From assembly GCF_037198285.1 (NCBI RefSeq), contig NZ_CP147243.1, positions 1,852,422 through 1,916,421 on the forward strand: a stretch of DNA of 64,000 nucleotides. The letters are read 5' to 3'. The position numbers and the translations under genes were made by a program. Source of the stretch: Haladaptatus sp. DJG-WS-42 (GTDB lineage: Archaea; Halobacteriota; Halobacteria; Halobacteriales; Halococcaceae). The notes below the pieces were generated by a model. It ran no database searches. It was not told the origin of the DNA and saw nothing but the letters and a program-made list of their open reading frames with translations. Of this stretch, positions 36,801 to 44,233 are shown piece by piece (the first letter of the stretch is position 1; the number at the start of each line of letters is the position of its first letter).

Positions 36801-36948
36801 CAAGTCAGCAGGGAGCGGTTTTGGCCTGTTTTTCGTGGATACGATGGTTTCTCAGTACGGTGGTTCTGTCCACGTCGAAGACAACCACCCGACCGGTGCT
36901 GTGTTCGTCATCACGTTCCCGCTCGCAACCGGTTCGCCGAACGTCTAA
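33832..36948 (+). CDS. Membrane-bound multi-PAS/GAF histidine kinase
   Basis: This 1038-residue sensor kinase has about four N-terminal membrane segments (roughly 14-126), three PAS domains (about 139-250, 262-385, 388-505) and two GAF-like domains (about 508-660 and 670-820). A histidine phosphoacceptor lies in LLRHDILNG (His828), and an HATPase domain carries NAVEHN, DNGPGVP and GSGFGLFF. No response regulator is adjacent, which is common in haloarchaea. It is followed by a shorter paralogue with nearly the same C-terminal half. Confidence 0.94.
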   Translation: MIGSAVWRGGKNWSVSLVGALLVGLSFGLLGFANTFTRPIELLLPLFLASCLIGFGIWLWHGPLAPSQTARVALWSLAGIVLLALVSAWTTYHSVAEGIPLTEALEQSLVQLAVGGVSGAAVGFFDVRKEEHRELANRIEQAVDATMDGVAVFDASGRYVSANQSFLGMFGLEDESTLLGNEWNSPQLTADSMLSDNRISESLMETGKWHGEIEGRRQDGTAFPIELSLNRTDNGDTVAVARDISEHTAYREALQAERAQFRALTENAPIGVITIDEHSVIQYSNDQFAETLGYEVDEIVGESLTMLIPDRHQEAHFSGIKRYLESDDHNFEQTHVELPGLHRDGHEVPLSVAFDDYVEDRQFIGAISDNSERKERERQLDVQATAMDNALDGMAVVDEDGTFVYLNHAHAALYGYDNPDDLLGMSWEALYSTAELERLYEDAIPTLSETGQWQGEAVGLRRDGSRFDQELSLNALENGEFVCVVRDISERKDAERRVKLLQEATLSFGTERDKDAIIESVVDISQSIIDYPMAIYWSYDEDEDRLVPTHGSDTTYAMLNRNGLSLDQATINEGMFQHRVFKGGEIELIEDYQTIPAEHRLPLQLGSVLYAPIGDYGLLGIASETREQLSQTNRYLVDILTRSMRTVFDRITHEQAIEKLQREMRTMVATTNEQAVAEAAIATAQNVLDFPLCGVWLADETRTKLEPAAWLSAVDAFVPGQPTFTADGQSLSWEAYETGTWYAFDDVRTETACYNPDTKMRSELIIPLGEYGVLNIASFEPAAFDETDVSLARILAANTETALGRAKHEAELEQQNDRLEFLNSLLRHDILNGMVVIQSRAQLLSERLSDDEKRHADTIDRWCVTIIDLVQHVRAMLDVFAGSAPIELQSINLSQVLVSEVDRVRSTYPDIEFSVSVPDGVIVRANDLLSEVLGNVVSNAVEHNASDDPYIAVSVTTDDQTAMVRVADNGPGVPDAQKEAIFRRDTTGHVKSAGSGFGLFFVDTMVSQYGGSVHVEDNHPTGAVFVITFPLATGSPNV

Positions 36949-37060
36949 CTCTCCACCGGTTGTCAATTCGAAGCTCGTGTTCACCGGTAGTTCAACCATC
37001 CAGACATATCAACAACAAAGTTAATCACATCTCCACGCTGATGTTCTGTCCGCTAGTCGA

Positions 37061-38974
37061 ATGTCCGCTACTGTATCCCGTCGCCGCTGGCAGCCGCTAC
37101 TCATTATCTTCCTTGGATGTTTCTTCGTCGCTCTCACCCTCTTTAGTATCTTCACGTCGCTCGGGCCGACTGTCTCAAATTTCTCGTCGTACGTGATGCC
37201 GCTCTTGCTTTCGGGTGGGTTGATATTCTTTGGCGGGTGGCTCACCCAAAGCGACCTCGAATCGCGCTATCAAACCAGCATCGTCCTGTGGTGTCTTGGG
37301 TCGATGAGTCTCTTTGGACTGCTCGGTCTTTGGGCGTACTATCTCGTCACCACGGCTGGGCTCGACCCCAACAGCGCGGGTTTTCTGTTGGTCGCAAGCA
37401 CATCGTTCGGTGGCTTTGGCGGAAGTATTGCGGGCTACTACAACGTTATTGGCCGCGTCAAGCGCGACGAAGCAAACCTCGCAACCCGCATCATCGACTC
37501 GGTGATGGACGGCATTTCACTGCTCGATGAAGACGGCAATTACATCTTCGTAAACCCGTCGTACACTGATATCCTCGGCTATGACGAAGCCGAACTCATC
37601 TCCGAACACTGGACAATGCTCTATGACGACGAGACTGAACAGTACATCTACGACGAAGTCGTGCCGACGCTCGAACAGTCGGGTACTTGGTTCGGGACAG
37701 TGCCCGCACAGCGAGCAGACGGAACGGAGTTTCCACAGGAAGTCGCCCTCAATCGGCTCTCTGATGGCAGACACATCGCCGCCATTCGCGACGTTTCAGA
37801 CCACCTCCGATACGAACACAGTGTAGAGGAACTCCACGCGGTGACTCGCGAGATGATGCAAGCAGAAACGATTCACGAGGTTTGTACGCTGGTGGTCGAT
37901 GCGTCACACAACGTGCTTTCGATGCCACTGTCTGCGATTTGGCTGTATGATGCCAAAACAGACCGCCTCGAACCCGAAGCGAAAACCGATGTCTCAGACA
38001 TTATAATCGAAACCCTTCCGTCCTACAGCGCAGACGACCCAAGCCTCTCGTGGGACGCATTCAAGCGCCAAGAGCTTCGCATCATCGAAGACCTCGGGAC
38101 AGAGCAGGCGCGTGCCAATCCGAACACCAAGATTCGAAGCGAGATGATCGTGCCACTCGGAACCTTCGGCGTGCTCAACATCGGTTCGATGCGCACCAAC
38201 GCCTTCGACGAGATAGACGAGCGCATCGCCCGCCTGCTCGCCGCGAACGCAGAAGTTGCCCTCGAACGGGCAGACCGCGAGCACGCACTCACCATCAAAA
38301 ACGACCAGCTCGAATTCCTGAACAGCCTGCTGCGCCACGACATCCTGAACGGGATGATGGTGATAAACAGTCGTGCTGACACGCTCTCGACTGAGCTTTC
38401 CGGCGACCAGCAGCGCCACGCAGAGACGATTGTTCGCTGGTGTACCGACATCACGGACCTCGTCACGCACGTCCGAGGCGTACTCAGCGTCCTGACCGGC
38501 GACGACCTCGAAACTAGCGAGGACGTGAATCTCTCTGCCGTACTCGAAGCCGAACTCGACCGAATACGCATGACGTACCCTGAAGTGCAGTTCTCGGTTG
38601 ACATCCCCGCCGATGTGACCGTCGAGGCGAATCATTTTCTCTCGGAGGTGTTCGGCAACGTCCTCACGAACGCCATCGAGCACAACTATGGCGAGAATCC
38701 GTTCGTCGAGGTGTTCGTAGCGCCAAACCCAGCAGATGACGAGGTGACCGTCCACATCGGCGACAACGGCCCGGGCGTTCCAGACGCCCACAAAGAGAGC
38801 ATCTTCCGGCGCGGTGTGACCGGCCACGCGAAAACGTCCGGCACAGGCTTTGGCCTGTTTTTCATCGACACGATGGTCACGCAGTACGGCGGTTCGGTCG
38901 TCGTCAAAGACCGCGAGCCAACCGGCGCACTCTTCTGTATTACACTCCCGCTCGTGGCGACTGCAGAGCGCTGA
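37061..38974 (+). CDS. Membrane-bound PAS/GAF histidine kinase, paralogue
   Basis: This 637-residue kinase has four membrane segments (about 11-128), one PAS domain (about 141-255), one GAF domain (about 258-410), a phosphoacceptor LLRHDILNG (His426) and an HATPase domain with NAIEHN, DNGPGVP and GTGFGLFF. It looks like the upstream kinase with two PAS modules and one GAF module removed, so the pair probably arose by tandem duplication. It may share a response regulator with the larger kinase or compete with it; the stimulus is unknown. Confidence 0.94.
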   Translation: MSATVSRRRWQPLLIIFLGCFFVALTLFSIFTSLGPTVSNFSSYVMPLLLSGGLIFFGGWLTQSDLESRYQTSIVLWCLGSMSLFGLLGLWAYYLVTTAGLDPNSAGFLLVASTSFGGFGGSIAGYYNVIGRVKRDEANLATRIIDSVMDGISLLDEDGNYIFVNPSYTDILGYDEAELISEHWTMLYDDETEQYIYDEVVPTLEQSGTWFGTVPAQRADGTEFPQEVALNRLSDGRHIAAIRDVSDHLRYEHSVEELHAVTREMMQAETIHEVCTLVVDASHNVLSMPLSAIWLYDAKTDRLEPEAKTDVSDIIIETLPSYSADDPSLSWDAFKRQELRIIEDLGTEQARANPNTKIRSEMIVPLGTFGVLNIGSMRTNAFDEIDERIARLLAANAEVALERADREHALTIKNDQLEFLNSLLRHDILNGMMVINSRADTLSTELSGDQQRHAETIVRWCTDITDLVTHVRGVLSVLTGDDLETSEDVNLSAVLEAELDRIRMTYPEVQFSVDIPADVTVEANHFLSEVFGNVLTNAIEHNYGENPFVEVFVAPNPADDEVTVHIGDNGPGVPDAHKESIFRRGVTGHAKTSGTGFGLFFIDTMVTQYGGSVVVKDREPTGALFCITLPLVATAER

Positions 38975-39024
38975 GTCTGTTCGAGACGAAACGGTGATAC
39001 GCTCCGCTCCGTAATCCTCGCTCA

Positions 39025-40002
39025 ATGGAATGCGACAAGTGCGACCGTGATGCCGTCATGCACGCGGCGTACTCCGGGGGGCACCTCTGTGAAGACCACT
39101 TCTGCCAGTCGGTCGAAAAGCGGGTCCGTCGCCGGATTCGGGAGGATTCGCTCGTTCCGCGCTCGGCCACGCCAGAGAACCCAGAGACGTGGGTTATCGG
39201 GCTTTCCGGTGGGAAAGACAGCGTCGTGCTCACCTCAATTCTCGATGAGACGTTCAACAACGACCCGCGCATCGAGATGATTGCGCTCACGATTCACGAA
39301 GGAATCGAGGGCTACCGCGACGCCAGCCTCGACGCCTGTGTTGAACTCGCAGAAGACCTCGACTTGCGCCACGAGGTCGTCACCTACGAAGACGAGTTCG
39401 ACCTCAAAATGGACGACGTGGTCGAGAAAGACCCCGAGAACATGGCCGCGTGTGCCTACTGTGGGGTGTTTCGCCGCGACCTGCTCTCTAAGTACGCAGA
39501 AGAATACGGTGCGACCAAACTCCTGACTGGGCACAACCTCGACGACGAAGCCCAGACCGCGCTCATGAACATCTTAGAAGGCGACGTGCGACAGGTCGCA
39601 AAACACTTCGATGCGAGTCTCGGTAGCTTCGACGAACGCGGGGACTCAGACCACTTTATCCCGCGCGCAAAGCCGCTGCGCGACATCCCCGAAAAGGAAG
39701 TCGCCCTCTACGCGCACGTCAAAAACCTCCCCGCCCACATCACCGAATGTCCCCACTCCTCGGAAGCGTTCCGCGGCGAAATTCAACAACTCCTCCTCAA
39801 CTTAGAGTCCAACCACCCCGGCACGCGCCACTCGATTATGGCTGGTTACGAAGAACTCGCCGCCATCGCCGCAAACGAGTACCGCGAGGATGGCGAGGGT
39901 GACGAACAGACGAATTTAGTCGAATGCGAACGCTGTGGTGCGGCGACGACCCGGACGGTGTGTCGCAAGTGCAAGCTCGTTGAAGCCGTGAACGCTGTCT
40001 GA
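39025..40002 (+). CDS. ncsA: tRNA 2-thiolation protein NcsA (TtuA/Ncs6 type)
   Basis: This 325-residue ATP pyrophosphatase has an N-terminal zinc site (CDKC ... CEDHFC), the PP-loop SGGKDSV (from about residue 60), a catalytic CAYCGVFRRDLL Cys region, a later CPHSSEAFRG and a C-terminal zinc finger (CERCG ... CRKCK). In haloarchaea the homologue works with a SAMP-type ubiquitin-like protein to thiolate U34 of Lys, Glu and Gln tRNAs. It follows the two kinases but is probably a separate unit. Confidence 0.93.
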   Translation: MECDKCDRDAVMHAAYSGGHLCEDHFCQSVEKRVRRRIREDSLVPRSATPENPETWVIGLSGGKDSVVLTSILDETFNNDPRIEMIALTIHEGIEGYRDASLDACVELAEDLDLRHEVVTYEDEFDLKMDDVVEKDPENMAACAYCGVFRRDLLSKYAEEYGATKLLTGHNLDDEAQTALMNILEGDVRQVAKHFDASLGSFDERGDSDHFIPRAKPLRDIPEKEVALYAHVKNLPAHITECPHSSEAFRGEIQQLLLNLESNHPGTRHSIMAGYEELAAIAANEYREDGEGDEQTNLVECERCGAATTRTVCRKCKLVEAVNAV

Positions 40003-40926
40003 TTACTGGTACTGCGCACAGACGAGACCCAGCCCCTTTTCGAAGGTGATGGCTGGTTCCCAGCCGGTTTCTGCCTTCATCTTCGAGCTGTCTGCCATCG
40101 TGTCGTGGACGTACACGTCCTCGGAGATGGGATTCTCGATGTACTCGGGTTCGACGCTCGTCCCAAGCGTCTGATTTAGTTTCTCGACGAGGGTGTTGGT
40201 GGTGTAGCTCTCGCCCGTGCCGAGGTTGTAGATGCCGTCAAGTTCGTGGTCTGCGGCGAGTTCGAGGCCGCGGACAATGTCAGAGACGTGGGTGAAGTCC
40301 CGAGTTTGGGTGCCGTCACCGTAAATGACCGGGGCCTCACCATTCGCAATATCGTCTGCGAACTGGGCGATTAGGTTGGCATACTCGCCTTTGTGCTCTT
40401 CTGCCCCGCCGTAACCCTGATACACCGAGAAAAACCGCATGCTTGCGAGCGTCATCCCATAGTGGTGGGAGAAGTACTCACCGTAGCGTTCACGGGCAAG
40501 TTTCGACGCTTCGTACCCAGTGCGAGCGGACACACTCATCGACTCGGGGGAGGGTTCGGTTCGGTTGCCGTAAATCGAGGACGTCGAAGCGTACACCACC
40601 GTGTCACACCCGTCGAGACGCGCTTGGTTTACTACGTTGACGAATCCTTCAACGTTCACGCGTGCACCCGCTACCGGATCCCCCTCGTGCATCGTGTACG
40701 ACGACAAGGCGGCGAGGTGGAACACGGCGTCCACGTCGGTCGGTAAATCGTCGTCGAGAGCACTGGCTTCGACGAATTCAACCGACGAATCGAGGTTCTC
40801 CGGGGTGCCCAGATAACAGTCATCGACCGCGACGACTTCATTGTCAGTTGCAAGATAGTTTGCGAGGTTCGAGCCGATGAACCCGGCCCCGCCCGTCACG
40901 AGCACGCGCTTGTTTTCCATACTCAT
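40003..40926 (-). CDS. NAD-dependent nucleotide-sugar epimerase/dehydratase
   Basis: This 307-residue extended SDR protein has NAD motif TGGAGFIGSNL, AALSSYTMHEGD, the YxxxK catalytic pair in GYEASKLARERYGEYF and GDGTQTRDFTHVSDIVRGL. It resembles UDP-glucose 4-epimerase and related enzymes. It may supply an activated sugar for the surface glycan genes downstream. A TATA-like TTATATA lies about 23 bases before the ATG at 40926, supporting that start over longer ones. It converges with ncsA, whose stop is adjacent. Confidence 0.9.
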   Translation of the reverse strand: MSMENKRVLVTGGAGFIGSNLANYLATDNEVVAVDDCYLGTPENLDSSVEFVEASALDDDLPTDVDAVFHLAALSSYTMHEGDPVAGARVNVEGFVNVVNQARLDGCDTVVYASTSSIYGNRTEPSPESMSVSARTGYEASKLARERYGEYFSHHYGMTLASMRFFSVYQGYGGAEEHKGEYANLIAQFADDIANGEAPVIYGDGTQTRDFTHVSDIVRGLELAADHELDGIYNLGTGESYTTNTLVEKLNQTLGTSVEPEYIENPISEDVYVHDTMADSSKMKAETGWEPAITFEKGLGLVCAQYQ

Positions 40927-41119
40927 ACTCTCGAAAATTATAGGTATATAATTGTATGGGTGTCGGAAAGTCATACCACCGTCACGCGCTCGTCTGACAA
41001 ATCTAGCAAATATGTTATTTCACCCAGTATTATGAAAGACTTTGAACTGTTCTCGAAATTTATTATAACAAATCAATTATTTCCGATAACTACTTTGGGT
41101 AATATGAATATCAGATACT

Positions 41120-41893
41120 ATGACTAAAATGAAGGAGTTGTTACGCCTTCTTCTTCGGCGAGACGATGTGGTCGCGGCAATACGGGCTGGGCCAGTCGAT
41201 ATACGGACGCTGACGGATACTGTTTCAGTTTCCCGTCCGACCGTCCATCGCTGTTTGAAACAACTGATTGAGCACGAAGTCGTCACAGAGACTCCACGTG
41301 GATATGTGCTTACGAGTTACGGGAGCCTTTTTTTCGACCAGTACCAGTCGTACATCGCAGAAACGGACGCTCTCCACGAAAACCGGGATCTGATTCCCTC
41401 CCTCGACGACCCATCTCACCTCTCTGGACGCGTGTTTCAGGACGCGACGTTTACGAGGGCCGTGTCGTTCGCGCCGGAAAAGCCAATCGCCGAAATCGAA
41501 TCTATTGTCAAGGACGCGACCAAAATTCGAGGCTTCTCCCCCGTCGTCGTCGGCCGGTACGTCTCGCTCTTTCACGAGAAGGTGACCGAAGACCTGCTGG
41601 ATGCAGAACTCATCATTTCACCGAACGTGTTCGACTACCTTGCCGAAACGTGGCCAGAGCAACTCAATGAGGCGCTTTCGATGGGCCTCACCGTGTTTGT
41701 GACCGACGAAACGCTCCCGTACGGGCTCATCCTCATCGACGAGCCGACCCCCCAACTCTGTCTCGTCGTCTACGACGATGGCTCGCTCCGCGGCGTCGTC
41801 CAAAACAACCAAGTCGACGCCATTGAGTGGGGCAATGAGCTGTACGACGCCTACCGCGAACGGGCACGCGAACCATCGGTCTCCGCTGAATAA
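41120..41893 (+). CDS. HTH transcriptional regulator with DUF1724 domain
   Basis: This 257-residue protein has an N-terminal ArsR-like winged helix (VDIRTLTDTVSVSRPTVHRCLKQLIEHEVV, about 25-55) and a C-terminal DUF1724 region typical of archaeal FilR1-like regulators (SFAPEKPIAEIESIVKDA, LTVFVTDETLPYGLILIDEP). AT-rich DNA precedes it, and it lies between a nucleotide-sugar epimerase and the large surface operon, so control of either or both is the obvious hypothesis. Its ligand is unknown. Confidence 0.87.
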   Translation: MTKMKELLRLLLRRDDVVAAIRAGPVDIRTLTDTVSVSRPTVHRCLKQLIEHEVVTETPRGYVLTSYGSLFFDQYQSYIAETDALHENRDLIPSLDDPSHLSGRVFQDATFTRAVSFAPEKPIAEIESIVKDATKIRGFSPVVVGRYVSLFHEKVTEDLLDAELIISPNVFDYLAETWPEQLNEALSMGLTVFVTDETLPYGLILIDEPTPQLCLVVYDDGSLRGVVQNNQVDAIEWGNELYDAYRERAREPSVSAE

Positions 41894-41906
41894 CTCCTGC
41901 GCCTCG

Positions 41907-41923
41907 TGTTCAGTTTGTGAACA
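41907..41923. repeat. Inverted repeat TGTTCA-GTTTG-TGAACA after the regulator gene
   Basis: Six-base arms flank a five-base centre 13 bases after the regulator stop. It may be a terminator stem or a dimer-binding operator upstream of the surface operon. A TATA-like ATTTAAAAT follows at about 41975-41983. Confidence 0.35.
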
Positions 41924-42000
41924 GGCGTTCTTTACGTGAACATCGGCACATTTCTTGCAACACTCCTCAGTTAATTTAAAATTTTTCTCTAGATAATAAT

Positions 42001-42042
42001 ATGGATGTCTACACTTATGCTATCACAACTTACATGCTATGA
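42001..42042 (+). CDS. Possible 13-residue leader ORF of the surface operon
   Basis: The ATG sits about 22 bases after a TATA-like ATTTAAAAT and encodes MDVYTYAITTYML, ending in a TGA that overlaps the next short ORF start (ATGA). It is in the right place for a leaderless transcript, but the length is too small to judge coding. Confidence 0.2.
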   Translation: MDVYTYAITTYML

Positions 42043-42191
42043 AATTAAACTCAGCCACGCCCAGCAGTACGATTTTTCCGGTCACACCGTCCGCAGAAAT
42101 CCAGCGTACAGGCACGTTTCATCAGTGGGTAGCCGCCAATCCCACTCGCCTTCGGAGACGGCGCAGTGAGGAGGCCGTATGTCACGCATAG
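42039..42191 (+). CDS. Possible 50-residue leader ORF overlapping the operon's first gene
   Basis: The frame starts by ATGA overlap with the preceding 13-codon frame and ends 13 bases inside the first large gene of the surface operon. The peptide begins MKLNSATPSSTIFPVTPSAE and turns Arg-rich towards its end. If translated it would couple ribosomes into the operon; no homologue is recognised. Confidence 0.25.
   Translation: MKLNSATPSSTIFPVTPSAEIQRTGTFHQWVAANPTRLRRRRSEEAVCHA
42170..42174 (+). promoter_or_regulatory. Strong Shine-Dalgarno GGAGG
   Basis: GGAGG lies four bases before the ATG at 42179. A consensus ribosome site is unusual here, where most genes look leaderless, and indicates a leadered transcript starting far upstream (about 42000). 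Confidence 0.6.
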
Positions 42192-42949
42192 CCCTCCTCT
42201 CTCGGGTAGTGTCTGCGAACAGACGTGAAGTGCTGGCGCTTGTCATCACCGCAGGCTTGCTCGTCTCGCTCGTGGTAGCGGCCACACCAGCGGGAGCCCT
42301 CAACACCGTTCTTCACGGCCCGAATGAGGTTGACACCAACGAACGTCTCACCGTCAAGGCTGACGTCGATATCCGCCCGAGCGACGAGTTCTCGCCAAAC
42401 GAGTTCACCTATACGATTTGGCCGACAGAGAGTCCAGAAAAAACGGTCACGGTGACGTTCGCTCCAAACGGTACCGTCCTCGACATCTCCCCAGAGCGCG
42501 GAACGGTTGACAACCGCATCCACGTCAGACGAGTTGCGAACACACTCGAAATCACACCCATCAAGCGCCCCGAACCGGGCTTCGGGTACGGCTACGGCTA
42601 TGGGTACGGCTATGGCTACGATACGGAGCTTGCGTATGAATACGAGATTTCGATGGACGCAAACGCCTTCAAGCAAGGATCCTACGAGAGTCAACTCGTC
42701 GTTTCCGCCGACGGCGGGAAAACCGACGAGTCGAACGTATTCGACTTCGACGTGACGATTCCAAGCGAGGACGAGGACGCCGATGGTGCGGGAGACGGAG
42801 AGAAAAACAAGGGTAAAGATAAAGACAAGGGTCGAGACAGCGACCACCGGTCTCCGGGTGACGTTGGCTCGTGGGTCGCCGTAATTGGGAACTTCTTCCG
42901 GGCATTGATTGCGAGCTTCCTCGGTTCGTTCGGAGTGGTTATCCCGTAG
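42179..42949 (+). CDS. Secreted surface protein with Gly-Tyr repeat
   Basis: This 256-residue protein has an N-terminal signal-like hydrophobic segment (about 18-38, ending PAGALN). A beta-rich domain follows (about 42-130), then a run of alternating Gly and Tyr (about 137-148). A second strand-rich part leads to a highly charged DADGAGDGEKNKGKDKDKG linker and a C-terminal hydrophobic segment (about 232-255). The hydrophobic tail could be a membrane anchor. It opens the operon, three bases ahead of a flippase gene, so it may be a surface acceptor or assembly factor. No family is recognised. Confidence 0.75.
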   Translation: MSRIALLSRVVSANRREVLALVITAGLLVSLVVAATPAGALNTVLHGPNEVDTNERLTVKADVDIRPSDEFSPNEFTYTIWPTESPEKTVTVTFAPNGTVLDISPERGTVDNRIHVRRVANTLEITPIKRPEPGFGYGYGYGYGYGYDTELAYEYEISMDANAFKQGSYESQLVVSADGGKTDESNVFDFDVTIPSEDEDADGAGDGEKNKGKDKDKGRDSDHRSPGDVGSWVAVIGNFFRALIASFLGSFGVVIP

Positions 42950-42952
42950 CTC

Positions 42953-44233
42953 ATGGGCCCAGACAACAGTTTCACGGCTCGACAGTTCGCAACCGAGCCG
43001 GTCGCCACCCTCAGACAGTACGTCCTTAGCGATGACTTACTCCACCACGGCAGCGTGATGGCCGTCGCAACCGCTGCGAGTGGGGCGCTCAATTACGCCT
43101 ATCAGGTGTTTATGGGCCGGGCACTCGGCCCCGAACAGTACGGCGTGTTCGGCGCGCTGTTCGCGCTGTTCTATCTCGTGAACGTCCTCGGACGAGGCAT
43201 CCGCTTCAGCGCGACGCGCTTTAGCGCCGAACTCTCAACAGACCGGGCGGCGCTCGGTGCGTTCCACCGTGGGTTTCTCCGCAAATCGCTGATGTTCAGT
43301 TGCGTCGTCTTCGTGGTGCTCGCCCTGAGCACACCGCTACTCGGTGACTTCCTCGGCGTCTCGACGCCGCTGTTGCTCATCGCCATCGCGGGAACCGCGC
43401 CGTTTGGCCTCGCGCTCACGGCGAACTTCGGAACCTTCCAGGGACTCCAGTGGTTTCCGACGCTCGGCGGCTACAAGGTACTGCTCGCCGGGGTGAAACT
43501 CGCCTTCGGCGTCGGCCTCGTCACCCTCGGCTACGGCGTGTCCGGCGCGTTCGGTGCGCTCGTCATCTCCTCTGTTCTCCTGTTCGGGCTCTCTACGGCG
43601 CACGTTTTCAGAACCCTCGGCAACGAGAGAACGTCATTCGAGTTCGAGTACACTCGGGCCTACAAATACACCCTTCCGGCCGTGCTCGCCGGATTCTGCC
43701 TGACCGTGCCGACCACGGTCGACGTCATCCTCGTCAAGCACTTCTTCCCGAGCCATACCGCCGGATTGTACGCCGCCGCCTCGGTGCTCGGGAAAATCCT
43801 CATCTTCCTCCCGATGGGCATCAGCACGGCGCTGTTCCCCAAAGTGTCGGGCCAGCAGACGAGCGGCGAGCGCCGGGCCCTCCTCACGCGCGCGTTGTTT
43901 TACACGGCCGTCATCGCGGGGGCCGGAGCCGCGCTGTTTGCGCTGTTTCCCCACTTCGTACTGACCGCGTTCTACGGGATGCCCTACGCCGATGCAGCCG
44001 CTGTACTCCCGTGGTACGGGGTTGCAGTCTTTGCATTCTCGCTGTCGAGTGTGACGCTTAACTTCCAACTCGCGCTCGACCAGAACCGGTTTGTCTACCT
44101 GTTTACGGCTGGCTCGCTCGTGGAAATCGCCCTGATGTGGGTGTTTCACGGCTCGTTGCTCCAGTTCGTCCAGATTCTCTTTGTCGTGAATGTGGGCCTG
44201 TTCGCACTCGGCCTGTTTGAGGTGTACTCATGA
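42953..44233 (+). CDS. MOP-superfamily polysaccharide flippase-like protein
   Basis: This 426-residue protein has about twelve membrane segments and the Wzx/oligosaccharide-flippase start (ALNYAYQVFMGRALGPEQYGVFGALFALFYLVNVLGRGI in parts). A related motif is FPSHTAGLYAAASVLGKILIFLPMGIS. Such proteins flip lipid-linked oligosaccharides across the membrane. The stop overlaps the glycosyltransferase start (ATGA), tying glycan assembly and export together. Confidence 0.87.
   Translation: MGPDNSFTARQFATEPVATLRQYVLSDDLLHHGSVMAVATAASGALNYAYQVFMGRALGPEQYGVFGALFALFYLVNVLGRGIRFSATRFSAELSTDRAALGAFHRGFLRKSLMFSCVVFVVLALSTPLLGDFLGVSTPLLLIAIAGTAPFGLALTANFGTFQGLQWFPTLGGYKVLLAGVKLAFGVGLVTLGYGVSGAFGALVISSVLLFGLSTAHVFRTLGNERTSFEFEYTRAYKYTLPAVLAGFCLTVPTTVDVILVKHFFPSHTAGLYAAASVLGKILIFLPMGISTALFPKVSGQQTSGERRALLTRALFYTAVIAGAGAALFALFPHFVLTAFYGMPYADAAAVLPWYGVAVFAFSLSSVTLNFQLALDQNRFVYLFTAGSLVEIALMWVFHGSLLQFVQILFVVNVGLFALGLFEVYS

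Noticed and set aside
42585-42625. CRISPR-like short repeats
   Set aside because: The repeats are contiguous, in frame and encode Gly-Tyr; there are no spacers.
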